The translations under genes and the position numbers were made by a program. Below, piece after piece: positions 32,826 through 43,706 of a stretch of 43,706 nucleotides of DNA. How positions within the stretch are numbered: the first letter of the stretch is position 1; the number at the start of each line of letters is the position of its first letter. The notes below the pieces were generated by a model. It made no database searches and was not told the origin of the DNA. It saw only the letters and a program-made list of their open reading frames with translations. Origin of the DNA: Bacteroidales bacterium (GTDB lineage: Bacteria > Bacteroidota > Bacteroidia > Bacteroidales > WCHB1-69); assembly GCA_017650305.1 (NCBI GenBank), contig JAGCFD010000019.1:1-43706 (forward strand), in the 5' to 3' direction.

Positions 32826-33245
32826 TTAATCATCGGCTGCCATGAAATTGCCGTTCTTGTCGAAGACCAAGTCGATGTCATTTTCCAACTCCACTTCGTA
32901 GCGCTTATGCTCATACTTTACGTGGGTGGGATAATTCACAGGGAATTTGGTGGAAAGAAACTGGGCGGTATTGGCAGGGAGAATGCCGTCGGGCAGCGGA
33001 TTCAGGCCACAATCGACCTTGATCCATTGGCCATTGGATTTGAATTCCATCTCTGTACCATCGAATAGCACCACATCATACTTTAGGCCGTCCTTCCGCA
33101 CAGAAAGCACCTCGGTACCATTGAAATTGGCGGCGATGAACTGCTTCGCCTGGCTGGGCAGTTTATTAACAGAAACCGTCCGGTCGCACGACGCGAACAT
33201 GCCCAACAACAACACTGTGGACAAAATTGCAAAGAGCTTTTTCAT
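32826..33245 (-). CDS. PepSY-like lipoprotein, paralogue 2
   Basis: 139 residues from the ATG at 33245; an in-frame start 33 bases earlier would spoil the lipoprotein signal (ends GMFASC, Cys20). Same pattern as its neighbours: KLPSQAKQFIAANFNGTEVLSV, WIKVDCGLNPLPDGILP and DLVFDKNGNFMAADD. The repeated VDCG...P...P motif marks the joint between the two PepSY-like halves. Confidence 0.85.
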   Translation of the reverse strand: MKKLFAILSTVLLLGMFASCDRTVSVNKLPSQAKQFIAANFNGTEVLSVRKDGLKYDVVLFDGTEMEFKSNGQWIKVDCGLNPLPDGILPANTAQFLSTKFPVNYPTHVKYEHKRYEVELENDIDLVFDKNGNFMAADD

Positions 33246-33281
33246 AAATGATTCGTTTTTAACCATTAACTTCGTCAAATA

Positions 33282-33701
33282 TTAATCATCAGCATACATG
33301 AACTTGCCGTTCTTGTCGAACTTCAGTTCCATGTCGGTTTCAAGCTCAATGTCGTAACCGTTATAATTCTTATCGATTTTGGTGATGATATTGTTCGGGA
33401 AGTTGGCCTTCACATACTTCGAAATAGCGGCAGGAACAATGGCAGCAGGAACTGCACGCATACCGCAATCGACATCTTTCCAGTCACCCTGTAGTGTGAA
33501 GTCGATTTTGGTACCGTCTTTAAGCATCACCTCGTATTCGCCGTCATCCAGCTTGGCGGAAAAGAACTCCGTCCCACTGAAATGTTGTTGGATGAACGTC
33601 TGTGCCTTTTGGGGAAGCTCTTTCAACGTCACAGGCCGGTCATTCGCAGCATAAACATTCAATGTCACCAGACCTAACAATAACAAGAATAATTTTTTCA
33701 T
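33282..33701 (-). CDS. PepSY-like exported protein, paralogue 3
   Basis: 139 residues. A cleavable Sec signal (ends NVYA) replaces the lipobox of the other two, so this one is probably periplasmic or secreted. ELPQKAQTFIQQHFSGTEFFSA, WKDVDCGMRAVPAAIVP and ELKFDKNGKFMYADD align with the paralogues. It is first in the operon and stands behind the structured leader at 33729-33811. Confidence 0.85.
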   Translation of the reverse strand: MKKLFLLLLGLVTLNVYAANDRPVTLKELPQKAQTFIQQHFSGTEFFSAKLDDGEYEVMLKDGTKIDFTLQGDWKDVDCGMRAVPAAIVPAAISKYVKANFPNNIITKIDKNYNGYDIELETDMELKFDKNGKFMYADD

Positions 33702-33728
33702 TGTTTTGGATTTTTTAGTGATTATAGT

Positions 33729-33811
33729 GGACTTCTGTTTTTTTTACTTCTTCACGTTTCGCTTATCTGGATGCGAAGTCCGTCAAACATCCAGATAGGC
33801 AAATAACGCTG
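33729..33811 (-). ncRNA. Structured leader RNA, copy 1 (unnamed)
   Basis: Read on the minus strand, a 10-bp stem TATCTGGATG / CATCCAGATA (33797-33788 with 33773-33764) closes a 14-base loop containing GGACTTC. A perfect complement, GAAGTCC, lies 28 bases downstream (33735-33729) and 27 bases before the start codon, allowing a pseudoknot. A GAAGAAGT in the linker can compete for the same loop. The same architecture recurs at 39597-39678. Confidence 0.6.
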
Positions 33812-33819
33812 CAAAAATA
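33812..33819 (-). promoter_or_regulatory. -7 box of the PepSY-like operon
   Basis: TATTTTTGCAGCG on the minus strand, with 14 bases between box and leader hairpin, the same distance as in copy 2. Confidence 0.7.
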
Positions 33820-34372
33820 TAAAAATTGCCGTGAATAGACTGCGAAAAAATCAAAAGGTTGCAACTTGTTGATAATTATTTGTCGTTTTTTTATCTGCTT
33901 GTTGCTATAACTATTTATTTGTCAATCATTTGTTAATTCATCCCAAGGCATGGGTACTTGCATTTGTTAGTACCTGCTCATGATACATATTAGATTGATG
34001 AGGATTGTCTGTGCGGCGTTTTGCGCGTGCTCCTCGCCGCATTTAAATGAATCCATTCTACAAAAACTATCCTCTGCCATTGGGGAATATTACATTAATC
34101 CTATTCTATAAGCCGTTAACATGGTTCATGCTGTTATACACCTCGCTCAACTCGGACTGCAATTAAAATTGGTAACAATTGCCCACAACAAAACCATCAA
34201 TATTGTTTGTTCAATATTCCTTTTCATTATTTTAAAAAAGACGGCTAAATCTTATTTATACTAATCATCCGGCACATCTCATTTCACTCCGCAAAAACAT
34301 AAAAAAAGCGCCAGTGAAAGAGAGTTTTTTCAAAATTCCCCGCAACCATGCGAAACCCCTTTCTTTTTTTTG
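33820..34372. other. Long gene-free region
   Basis: About 550 A/T-rich bases with no credible coding frame. The one structured element is a GC-rich hairpin, TGCGGCG (34012-34018) with CGCCGCA (34035-34041), without a T run. No tRNA or repeat recognised. It may hold an unrecognised small RNA or a decayed gene. Confidence 0.5.
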
Positions 34373-34380
34373 TATTTTTG
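34373..34380 (+). promoter_or_regulatory. -7 box for aspS
   Basis: TATTTTTGCAG, 30 bases before the ATG at 34411; the longer frame opening at 34348 starts upstream of this box and is unlikely to be used. Confidence 0.7.
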
Positions 34381-34410
34381 CAGTTTCTTTTAAATACAAT
34401 ATCCGATACT

Positions 34411-36171
34411 ATGTATAGAACTCATACCTGCGGTGAACTGAACGCCGCCAACATCCAGCAGACTGTCACTCTGTGCGGCTGGATTCAGAAAATCCGCCAC
34501 TTAGGCGGCATGATTTTCATTGACTTGAGAGATCGCTACGGCATCACCCAATTAGCTTTCAACCACGAGACCCGTCCCGAGTTGTGCGCCCAAGCCGAAG
34601 CCATGGGCCGCGAGTGGGTCATCCAAGTGACCGGCCAAGTCATCGAACGCTACAGCAAGAACAAAAACATCCCCACCGGGGACATCGAGATCGATGTGGA
34701 GACCCTGAAGGTGCTCAACAAGTCGTTAGTGCCGCCGTTCACCATCGAGGACGTCTCCGACGGAGGCGACGAGCTGCGCATGAAATACCGCTACTTGGAC
34801 ATCCGTCGCCGTCCCGTGAAGGAGAACCTCATCTTCCGCCACAAGCTAGGCTTGGAAATCCGCAAGTATCTGAGCGAGCAAGGCTTCTTGGAGATTGAGA
34901 CCCCCTTCCTCGTGAACAGCACCCCCGAAGGCGCACGCGACTTCCTCGTGCCCTCCCGCATGAACCCGGGCGAGTTCTACGCCCTCCCGCAGTCGCCCCA
35001 GACCCTCAAACAGCTCCTCATGATCTCCGGCATGGATCGCTATTTCCAGATTGTACGCTGCTTCCGCGATGAGGACCTCCGCGCCGACCGCCAGCCCGAG
35101 TTCACCCAAATAGACTGCGAGATGTCGTTCATCGAACAGGAGGACATCCTGCAGATGTTCGAAGGTCTTGTCAAGGACATCTTCAAGAAATTCAAGAACA
35201 TTGACATCGAGCCCATCGAGCGCATCACCTGGGCTGATGCCATGAAATACTACGGTTCCGACAAGCCCGATGCCCGCTTCGGCATGCGCTTTGTGGAGCT
35301 CAACGACCTGTTGCAGCACAAAGATTTCAAGGTCTTCAACGAAGCTGAGCTCGTCGCCGGCATCAAGGTGGACGGCTGTGGCAACTACTCCCGCAAGCAA
35401 CTCGACGGCTTGGTCGAGTTCGTCAAGAGCCCGCAGGTGGGCGCCGGCGGACTGGTCTATATCCTCTGCAATGCCGACGGCACGTTCAAGTCTTCTGTGG
35501 ACAAGTTCTACGATCAAGCTGACTTGAAGGCGGTGGCCGAGCGCTGCGAGGCGAAGGCTGGCGACCTGATCCTCATCATGTCGGGCAAGGCCATGAAGAC
35601 ACGCAAGCAGTTAGGCACCCTCCGTCTGGAGATGGGCGACCGGCTTGGATTGCGCAAAGCTGGCGAGTACAAGCTCCTCTGGGTCATCGACTTCCCCTTG
35701 TTGGAGTGGGATGAGGAGACACAGCGTTTCTACGCCATGCACCACCCGTTCACCGCACCCAAACCGGAGCATGAGTCCATGTTGGAGAGCGATCCCGGCG
35801 CCGTCAACGCCAACGCCTACGACCTTGTCATCAATGGTTCCGAGATCGGCGGCGGCTCCATCCGTATCCACGACCAGGAGCTGCAGAAACGGATGTTCAA
35901 GGCCCTCAACTTCACGGAAGAGCAGGCACAGGCTCAGTTCGGCTTCCTGATGAACGCCTTCCAGTACGGCGCACCCCCGCACGGTGGCATCGCCTTCGGC
36001 TTCGACCGTCTGTGTGCTGTCCTGTCCGACTGCGACTCCATCCGCGACTTCATCGCCTTCCCGAAGAACAATGCCGGTCGCGACACCATGCTGCCCGCCC
36101 CGACCCCCATCGATCCCAAGCAGCTGGAAGAACTTTATATCGACATAAAACCTATCCCGAATGGAAAATAA
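34411..36171 (+). CDS. aspS: Aspartyl-tRNA synthetase
   Basis: 586 residues. N-terminal OB-fold anticodon-binding domain ([26 protein letters not shown]), class II motif 2 [18 protein letters not shown], a GAD insertion domain in the middle, and motif 3 GIAFGFDRL near the C-terminus. Length is normal for the bacterial type. Its end overlaps the start of the Wzz-like gene by 11 bases, so aspS and the polysaccharide genes are probably co-transcribed. Confidence 0.97.
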   Translation: MYRTHTCGELNAANIQQTVTLCGWIQKIRHLGGMIFIDLRDRYGITQLAFNHETRPELCAQAEAMGREWVIQVTGQVIERYSKNKNIPTGDIEIDVETLKVLNKSLVPPFTIEDVSDGGDELRMKYRYLDIRRRPVKENLIFRHKLGLEIRKYLSEQGFLEIETPFLVNSTPEGARDFLVPSRMNPGEFYALPQSPQTLKQLLMISGMDRYFQIVRCFRDEDLRADRQPEFTQIDCEMSFIEQEDILQMFEGLVKDIFKKFKNIDIEPIERITWADAMKYYGSDKPDARFGMRFVELNDLLQHKDFKVFNEAELVAGIKVDGCGNYSRKQLDGLVEFVKSPQVGAGGLVYILCNADGTFKSSVDKFYDQADLKAVAERCEAKAGDLILIMSGKAMKTRKQLGTLRLEMGDRLGLRKAGEYKLLWVIDFPLLEWDEETQRFYAMHHPFTAPKPEHESMLESDPGAVNANAYDLVINGSEIGGGSIRIHDQELQKRMFKALNFTEEQAQAQFGFLMNAFQYGAPPHGGIAFGFDRLCAVLSDCDSIRDFIAFPKNNAGRDTMLPAPTPIDPKQLEELYIDIKPIPNGK

Positions 36172-37186
36172 AGAACAATACAACGCATTCAGCCTGATAC
36201 AATTCCTGTGGCGCTGGAAATGGTGGCTCCTGGCCATCTGCCTCGCCACGATGATCATCTCCCTGGGCTGCTCCATGCTGATCAAACCGCGGTTTAAGTC
36301 CACCGCCACCATCTACGCTCCGCGTACCAACTCGACAGCGAAGATCTTGCTCAACGAGGAGAACTATAACGAACGCTTGGACATGAAGGCCTATGCCATC
36401 GAGGAGGAGACCGAGCAGATGATGCAGCTGCTGAATGCCCAGGAGATCAAAGACTCGCTCATCTCCAAATATGATTTGGCCACCTATTATGACATCAACA
36501 CGAGCAGCAAAGGCTGGAAGACCAAGTTGAACAAGGTGTTGACCAACAACATCACCATCAAGCGCACAGAATATGGGGCGATCACCATTGCCGTGTCGGA
36601 CGAGGATCCCCAGATGGCCTGCAATATGACGCGAGACATCCTTCGCTTGCTTGATACAGTCAAGAACCGTGCCGAGCATGAGCGTGCTGCCGCCTCCTAC
36701 TATGCTTTGGTGGACCAATTGGACTCCATTGATCGTGAGATCGCCCGCGTGGACGACACCATCAAGCTCTGCATGGAGCATGGTGTCTATGACGTGGAGA
36801 AGCAGTCGGAACGCATGATGCAACAGTATGCGATTGCCGTTGCGGGTGGCAACACCGCCGCCATCAACCGCATCAAGGAGGAGATGAAGAACATGGCCGA
36901 ATGGGGCCCGAAACTCGATGCCGCCCAGAACCTGCAGTACTTCTTCATCCAGTATCAATCCCTCTGCAAACAGAAGATGATGGATGCCAAACTCGACATG
37001 TCGAACCGTATCCCTGTCAAGTTCGTGGTGGACAACCCCACGCCGGCCGACAAGAAATACTATCCCAAAAAGTCGATCATCATGATCGTCTCCACCTTCT
37101 GCGTTCTCCTCTTATCCATCCTCGCATTATTAATATTCGAAAAAATTAATGAGCCGACTGACAGAAAGGTTGAAACAGTGGAGTAA
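36161..37186 (+). CDS. Wzz/chain-length determinant family protein
   Basis: 341 residues. Membrane segments at about 20-42 and 305-327 flank a periplasmic, partly coiled-coil region, the Wzz topology; the second helix is preceded by a Pro-containing [15 protein letters not shown] segment, as usual in the family. No C-terminal tyrosine kinase domain. It would set polysaccharide chain length or aid export. It overlaps aspS upstream and the O-antigen ligase gene downstream. Confidence 0.85.
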   Translation: MENKEQYNAFSLIQFLWRWKWWLLAICLATMIISLGCSMLIKPRFKSTATIYAPRTNSTAKILLNEENYNERLDMKAYAIEEETEQMMQLLNAQEIKDSLISKYDLATYYDINTSSKGWKTKLNKVLTNNITIKRTEYGAITIAVSDEDPQMACNMTRDILRLLDTVKNRAEHERAAASYYALVDQLDSIDREIARVDDTIKLCMEHGVYDVEKQSERMMQQYAIAVAGGNTAAINRIKEEMKNMAEWGPKLDAAQNLQYFFIQYQSLCKQKMMDAKLDMSNRIPVKFVVDNPTPADKKYYPKKSIIMIVSTFCVLLLSILALLIFEKINEPTDRKVETVE

Positions 37187-38624
37187 CAAGCTCACCATCA
37201 AGCATTACATACTCATCTGTGCTGGTCTGCTCCTGCTCCTGATGAACGGTGTTGCCGTTCTAAAAGAGTTGCCCATCATCCCCTTGATTACGGCAGCGGC
37301 CTTCTTGGTTTATGTGGTCATATTCCGCATAGACCTGGCCATGTATTTAATGGCATTCAGCACCCCTTTCTCTATCATTTTCAGTCACAAAGAGATACAT
37401 TTGGGCCTCTCGCTTCCGGCGGAAGCCTTCATGATTGCCATCTCCTTGATGTTTCTCTTCCGCATCCTCTATGATTTGCGGTTAGACCGGCGGCTGCTCA
37501 CGCATCCTATAGCCATCGCATTATATGTCTATCTGCTCTGGATGCTGCTGACATGTATCACCTCTGAGCTGCCGGTGGTATCATTCAAGTTCTGGGCATC
37601 GAAACTATGGTTCACCACCTCCTGTTTCTGGATGCTGATGGTGCTGGCCCAAGGCGACCATACCAAAGCGATGCGTTTCTTCAACTGCTATGCCGCGGCA
37701 TTGGCCATCGTGGTGCTCATCACCACCATCAAGCACGCGGGGAGCGGCTTTGACAAGCATTATGCCCACTGGGTAATGAGTCCTTTCTACAACGACCATA
37801 CCGCGTATGGTGCCGTGCTGGCCTTCTTTCTACCCATTACGGCTTGTTGCTTTTTCCTGCCCAAAAACAATATCTTCCAGAAAATATACTACGCCTCCCT
37901 GACAGTTCTGTTTGCCCTGGCCCTTTATCTATCATTCAGCCGTGCAGCCTGGCTCAGCCTCATCATCGCCATCGGTATTTGGATTGTCCTGAAACTGCGC
38001 ATTAAATTCTCCTGGTTTGTAGTTGGCACTCTTATTGTGGGAGGAGTATTGTATTTTTATGCCGATGACATTCTCTATAAAATGAGTCGTAATAGCCAGG
38101 ATTCCTCCACATCTTTCGTGGAACATATCAAGTCTATGTCCAACATCTCCACCGACGCCTCCAATGTGGAACGACTGAACCGGTGGAACTCTGCCTTCTC
38201 CATGATCAAGGAACGGCCAATAGTTGGTTGGGGGCCAGGCACTTATCAGTTTGAATACGCCCCCTTCCAGAAGAGCAAATACAAAACCATCATCTCCACA
38301 AACTTTGGTGACGGAGGCAATGCGCATAGTGAATACATCGGCCCCTGCACCGAAACCGGCATCCCGGGCGCCCTGACCGTCATTGTGATGTTCATCATCG
38401 CACTGTATACTGGTTTAAAAACTTACAATCACACAGATGATCCCTATGATCGGTTGTTAGCACTCATGATGACTTTGGCGCTCATCACCTACTATGTGCA
38501 TGGCAGCATGAATAATTTCCTGGATACAGACAAACTGTCGCTGCCATTCTGGGGCGCCTTCGCAGTCATCACCATGACGAATCTAAAGATGAAGAAACCT
38601 CATCTGGAAGCTGCTCCCGAATAG
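37149..38624 (+). CDS. O-antigen ligase/polymerase family protein (Wzy_C)
   Basis: 491 residues with about 11-12 membrane helices. The large periplasmic loop after about residue 295 and the NAHSEYIGPCTETGIPGAL segment, with its conserved His, mark the O-antigen ligase superfamily; WaaL-type ligase and Wzy-type polymerase cannot be separated by eye. The start overlaps the Wzz-like gene by 38 bases and the end overlaps the convergent gene at 38600 by 25 bases. Confidence 0.85.
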   Translation: MSRLTERLKQWSNKLTIKHYILICAGLLLLLMNGVAVLKELPIIPLITAAAFLVYVVIFRIDLAMYLMAFSTPFSIIFSHKEIHLGLSLPAEAFMIAISLMFLFRILYDLRLDRRLLTHPIAIALYVYLLWMLLTCITSELPVVSFKFWASKLWFTTSCFWMLMVLAQGDHTKAMRFFNCYAAALAIVVLITTIKHAGSGFDKHYAHWVMSPFYNDHTAYGAVLAFFLPITACCFFLPKNNIFQKIYYASLTVLFALALYLSFSRAAWLSLIIAIGIWIVLKLRIKFSWFVVGTLIVGGVLYFYADDILYKMSRNSQDSSTSFVEHIKSMSNISTDASNVERLNRWNSAFSMIKERPIVGWGPGTYQFEYAPFQKSKYKTIISTNFGDGGNAHSEYIGPCTETGIPGALTVIVMFIIALYTGLKTYNHTDDPYDRLLALMMTLALITYYVHGSMNNFLDTDKLSLPFWGAFAVITMTNLKMKKPHLEAAPE

Positions 38625-39109
38625 TTCTTCACCACGCATCGCAACACTTGCGGCTCATTGTCGATCTTCTTCAATTTTCTGTTCTGACTACAAAGTTCAT
38701 CATATTCATCTGCCGTAATGACCTCATAGATGAAATTTGCATATTTTTTCTTCTGTTGAACATAGCAGCTTCTCCATTGAGCAAAACTTGTCTTCTGAAC
38801 ATCATTCAATCCTACCACGGGTGCATCTCTTCTTTCGTCAAAACGGATCATTGAGAACTCCTCCACCGTTCTGTAAAAGTTGGTGTCAGGCATCAAAAGA
38901 AGAATTTCTGCCTCAGAAAGAGAATCAACATGTTGTAAATGCCACAAATAGGCAAACCAATCCATGTGAGATATAGGTTCCTTGTCAACATAAACCATTT
39001 TACCATCTTGTTTGGCCTTGATGGTTCCGGGAGGCCTAATTCCATAGGCAAGCATTGTGCACAATAAAAGGCTACCTGCCATTAAAAGTCCAAGAATATT
39101 CTGTTTCAT
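38600..39109 (-). CDS. Exported protein of unknown function
   Basis: 169 residues with an N-terminal hydrophobic segment (about 6-23) that reads as a signal peptide. A SHMDWFAYLWHLQ stretch and DAPVVGLNDVQKTSFAQWRS faintly recall formylglycine-generating/GldK-like proteins, but the catalytic half of that fold is absent. It starts inside the end of the gene at 39572 (38-base overlap) and its 3' end overlaps the convergent ligase gene. Expression is probably driven from the leader-bearing promoter at 39679. Confidence 0.6.
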   Translation of the reverse strand: MKQNILGLLMAGSLLLCTMLAYGIRPPGTIKAKQDGKMVYVDKEPISHMDWFAYLWHLQHVDSLSEAEILLLMPDTNFYRTVEEFSMIRFDERRDAPVVGLNDVQKTSFAQWRSCYVQQKKKYANFIYEVITADEYDELCSQNRKLKKIDNEPQVLRCVVKNYSGAASR

Positions 39110-39572
39110 CGTCGCTAATTTCTAATATTATACTTTGCCAAGTGCTTTCAAACAATATATCTCCCTGTGCTTCAGACAAATTATGATTTGCAAGAACATC
39201 TGTCCCTCCGCTCTTAAACACACCCCATATCTTAAGAATGGCAATAATGACATCTTCTTTTGACAACAAGTCAGAATCGGTTTTATCATATCCAAAAACG
39301 TACAAAAAAATATCCTCAGGAATTTCAGAAGCATAAAAAGTTACTTCATCACCTACAAGATTCTCGAAAGTAAATTCGGTCATCACTCCATCCACCACAA
39401 TATAATCCACAGGCGGAGGTGTAATATTGGCTTCACCATCCCTACAATTCTCCCTTGCTCGTTGTCTTGCTTCCTTTTTAGATCGAGCAAAACCATTAAT
39501 GGATGGGTTATTCGTACATTCCCAGAACCAAGAGTCTGATGCTTGTGTTTGCGTAATAGTAAATCGTGCCAT
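39072..39572 (-). CDS. Protein of unknown function behind the second structured leader
   Basis: 166 residues, acidic, no signal peptide or membrane segment. The N-terminus (ARFTITQTQASDSWFWECTNNP, ARSKKEARQRARENCRDGE) looks like a small beta domain with one helix. The C-terminal half is rich in Asp/Glu. No family recognised. It is the first gene of a two-gene unit and shares its promoter-leader architecture with the PepSY-like operon. Confidence 0.6.
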   Translation of the reverse strand: MARFTITQTQASDSWFWECTNNPSINGFARSKKEARQRARENCRDGEANITPPPVDYIVVDGVMTEFTFENLVGDEVTFYASEIPEDIFLYVFGYDKTDSDLLSKEDVIIAILKIWGVFKSGGTDVLANHNLSEAQGDILFESTWQSIILEISDDETEYSWTFNGR

Positions 39573-39596
39573 AATTTTAAGGGTCTAAATTTAAGA

Positions 39597-39678
39597 GGAC
39601 TTCTACTTTTTACTTCTTCGCGATGCCGTCAATCTTGATGCGAAGTCTGTTAAACATCAAGATAAACAAACAACACTG
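39597..39678 (-). ncRNA. Structured leader RNA, copy 2 (unnamed)
   Basis: On the minus strand ATCTTGATG... reads as the stem CATCAAGAT / ATCTTGATG (9 bp) around a 14-base loop with GACTTC; GAAGTC(C) lies 28 bases downstream and 24 bases before the start codon. Loop length, linker length and promoter distance equal copy 1, and the stem differs by a paired G-C to T-A change. The GAAGAAGTAAAAA linker is also shared. Confidence 0.6.
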
Positions 39679-39686
39679 CAAAATTA
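39679..39686 (-). promoter_or_regulatory. -7 box of the 39072-39572 unit
   Basis: TAATTTTGCAG on the minus strand matches TAnnTTTG and lies 14 bases from the leader hairpin. Confidence 0.6.
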
Positions 39687-39742
39687 AAAATTATTTATAA
39701 ATTCATGTGGCAAATTCATAAAAATATTTGCTGAAAAATGTG

Positions 39743-39750
39743 TATTTTTG
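39743..39750 (+). promoter_or_regulatory. -7 box for valS
   Basis: TATTTTTGCG, 26 bases before the ATG at 39777; an in-frame ATG at 39738 precedes the box and is unlikely to be used. Confidence 0.7.
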
Positions 39751-39776
39751 CGACCTTTAAAAAATTAACATCAATA

Positions 39777-42410
<2,634 letters not shown>

Positions 42411-42413
42411 ATT

Positions 42414-42605
42414 ATGAAAGCCGCTTTCCGATATTTGCTACTTATGGCAATATGTCTGGTGCCCATTACGTTTATGCCTTATATCCCTGAACGTTTCCCC
42501 ATCGTCATTGGCATTGTGCTGGCCGTAACTATCGCCTACTGGGGCAGTTACGCATACATTGAGAAAAAGAGGAAACAACAGGATAAAGACAAGACACCCT
42601 CTTGA
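42414..42605 (+). CDS. Small membrane protein
   Basis: 63 residues with two predicted membrane helices (about 5-22 and 28-48) and a Lys/Asp-rich tail. It starts three bases after the valS stop and is probably co-transcribed. No family recognised. Confidence 0.6.
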   Translation: MKAAFRYLLLMAICLVPITFMPYIPERFPIVIGIVLAVTIAYWGSYAYIEKKRKQQDKDKTPS

Positions 42606-42613
42606 CATCCTAC

Positions 42614-43564
42614 ATGAGAAAGGCCATTTGCTATATCATCCTCGCGACCGTCATCATGACTGGCCATGCCCAGAAGAACGTTGCCGCGTTCAGAGTCTGG
42701 GAAGACTCATTGATTGCGTTGCGCGACCATGTGATGCAAGAACCAGACGAGACCACGCGTCTATCACTGAACGAGGACTTCATGACCCTGCTAGAAGAAG
42801 TTCTCCAAATGCCCAACTCATTCCAGTATGGATGGGATTCCATCCACAACTTTGCCATTCTCGCCTCCCCCGACAATCTCTTCAAAATCTTTACTTGGTA
42901 CATTGTAAAAGCCAATCAGACGGTGGAAAACTTCGGATTCATACAGGTCTATAACGAGGCACGAAAAAAATATGTGCTCTTCCCCTTGTATGACAAACGC
43001 TCTGTCATTGACTTTCCAAAATCGCTCATCGGCAATCACAACAAATGGTATGGGGCCGTCTATTACAAAATGATTCCTATCAAGGAAAAAAACACCACCT
43101 ATTATACATTATTAGGATGGAACGGGAACAACCTCTTCACCAACCAGAAGATCATCGAGATTCTGCATTTCAACAAAGACATGACACCGGTTTTCGGGGC
43201 GCGTGTCTTCAAAGGATATCCCGAGCGCGTCACCCGCGTCATTCTGGAATACTCTAAGAATGCGACTCTGCATCTCAACTACGAAGACCAGCAATATATG
43301 GTCAGCACCGGAAAGTTCAACCCCAAGACCCAACAAACCGAGTACAAGCTTATCAACAGTCCCATGATTATCTATGATGAGCTGATACCGATGGAAGAAG
43401 GGATGGAGAACCTCGCCGCCTATATGGTGCCTGAGTCCAGCCTGAGCCAAGGATTCATCGAGAAGGAGGGCCAATGGCACTATATGAAACGTGTACGCGG
43501 CACTAATCCCGACCGTGTGCGGCCCGAGTACCAATACAAACCGAGGGAAATTTATAAACCTTGA
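42614..43564 (+). CDS. Exported protein of unknown function
   Basis: 316 residues from the ATG at 42614 (a TTG 12 bases earlier is in frame). A signal peptide ends near TGHAQ. The mature part is beta-rich with YYTLLGWNGNNLFTNQKIIEIL and VILEYSKNATLHLNYEDQQY, and ends in a Pro/Arg-rich tail. I know similar hypothetical proteins in Bacteroidales but no function. It is nine bases after the small membrane gene and likely ends the valS transcript. Confidence 0.7.
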   Translation: MRKAICYIILATVIMTGHAQKNVAAFRVWEDSLIALRDHVMQEPDETTRLSLNEDFMTLLEEVLQMPNSFQYGWDSIHNFAILASPDNLFKIFTWYIVKANQTVENFGFIQVYNEARKKYVLFPLYDKRSVIDFPKSLIGNHNKWYGAVYYKMIPIKEKNTTYYTLLGWNGNNLFTNQKIIEILHFNKDMTPVFGARVFKGYPERVTRVILEYSKNATLHLNYEDQQYMVSTGKFNPKTQQTEYKLINSPMIIYDELIPMEEGMENLAAYMVPESSLSQGFIEKEGQWHYMKRVRGTNPDRVRPEYQYKPREIYKP

Positions 43565-43706
43565 CTAGTACTGATGCAATAAATTTTATCACGTTATAAA
43601 TTATCAAAAAGTGTAGGTTCTTTGACAGATTGATTGAGAATGACAGAGGGGTTAGGTTTGGTGACAAGTTCGCGTAGAGAGGTACGCTCTAGTGCGGAGA
43701 CTCTGA
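43565..43706. other. Right-end region without a supported gene
   Basis: A TTCTTTGACA tract at 43618-43627 resembles a promoter -33 region, and a frame from ATG 43640 stays open for 22 codons to the window edge. Too little remains to call a gene. Confidence 0.3.

Noticed and set aside
43618..43706. Possible start of an insertion sequence or transposase gene at the right edge
   Set aside because: Only 22 open codons and a promoter-like tract are present; no terminal repeat or family motif can be seen.

Overview
The window looks like a chromosomal segment of a Bacteroidales-type Bacteroidota. Nearly every transcription unit is preceded by the phylum's -7 box (TAnnTTTG, mostly TATTTTTG or TATCTTTG). 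The gene content fits: type IX secretion genes (PorQ, PorP/SprF, a PD40/OmpA-like protein), a TonB-dependent receptor, PepSY-like and GIN-domain surface proteins. No tRNA, rRNA, CRISPR array or intact insertion sequence was seen.

Layout. 1-4559 is an accessory, partly AT-rich stretch: a truncated MNT nucleotidyltransferase with a HEPN partner, a HAD-domain protein, two adjacent PD-(D/E)XK nuclease-like proteins and a WYL regulator. 4705-9585 holds membrane genes (AI-2E family permease, GH114-like lipoprotein, SulP transporter, YitT protein). 9691-15451 is an ECF sigma factor with a transmembrane and WG-repeat tail, followed by exported proteins of mostly unknown role. 15533-22063 has a four-helix-bundle protein, a RarA ORF that continues in frame into a PorP/SprF protein, its PD40/OmpA-like partner, a MenA-like prenyltransferase and an acyl-ACP thioesterase.

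22074-29673 is all on the minus strand: an AGCS symporter, a TonB receptor behind a TPP riboswitch, then porQ-queF-queC-queD-queE. 29834-33701 has a P-loop kinase, rseC, radA and three tandem PepSY-like genes. 33702-34410 is the only long gene-free gap. 34411-38624 is aspS overlapping a Wzz-like gene and an O-antigen ligase/polymerase gene. 38600-39572 is a pair of unknown genes. valS, a small membrane protein and an exported protein of unknown function close the window.

Most notable: (1) a promoter-leader unit present twice (about 33729-33819 and 39597-39686, minus strand), with the same hairpin, loop and spacings, a compensatory stem change and a possible loop-to-downstream pseudoknot ending near the start codon; (2) the two-nuclease plus WYL locus as a candidate defence system; (3) the RarA-PorP in-frame fusion; (4) the ECF sigma-TM-WG protein; (5) a 42-bp palindrome carrying face-to-face -7 boxes before the AGCS gene. 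Functions come from reading motifs by eye; no database search was run.
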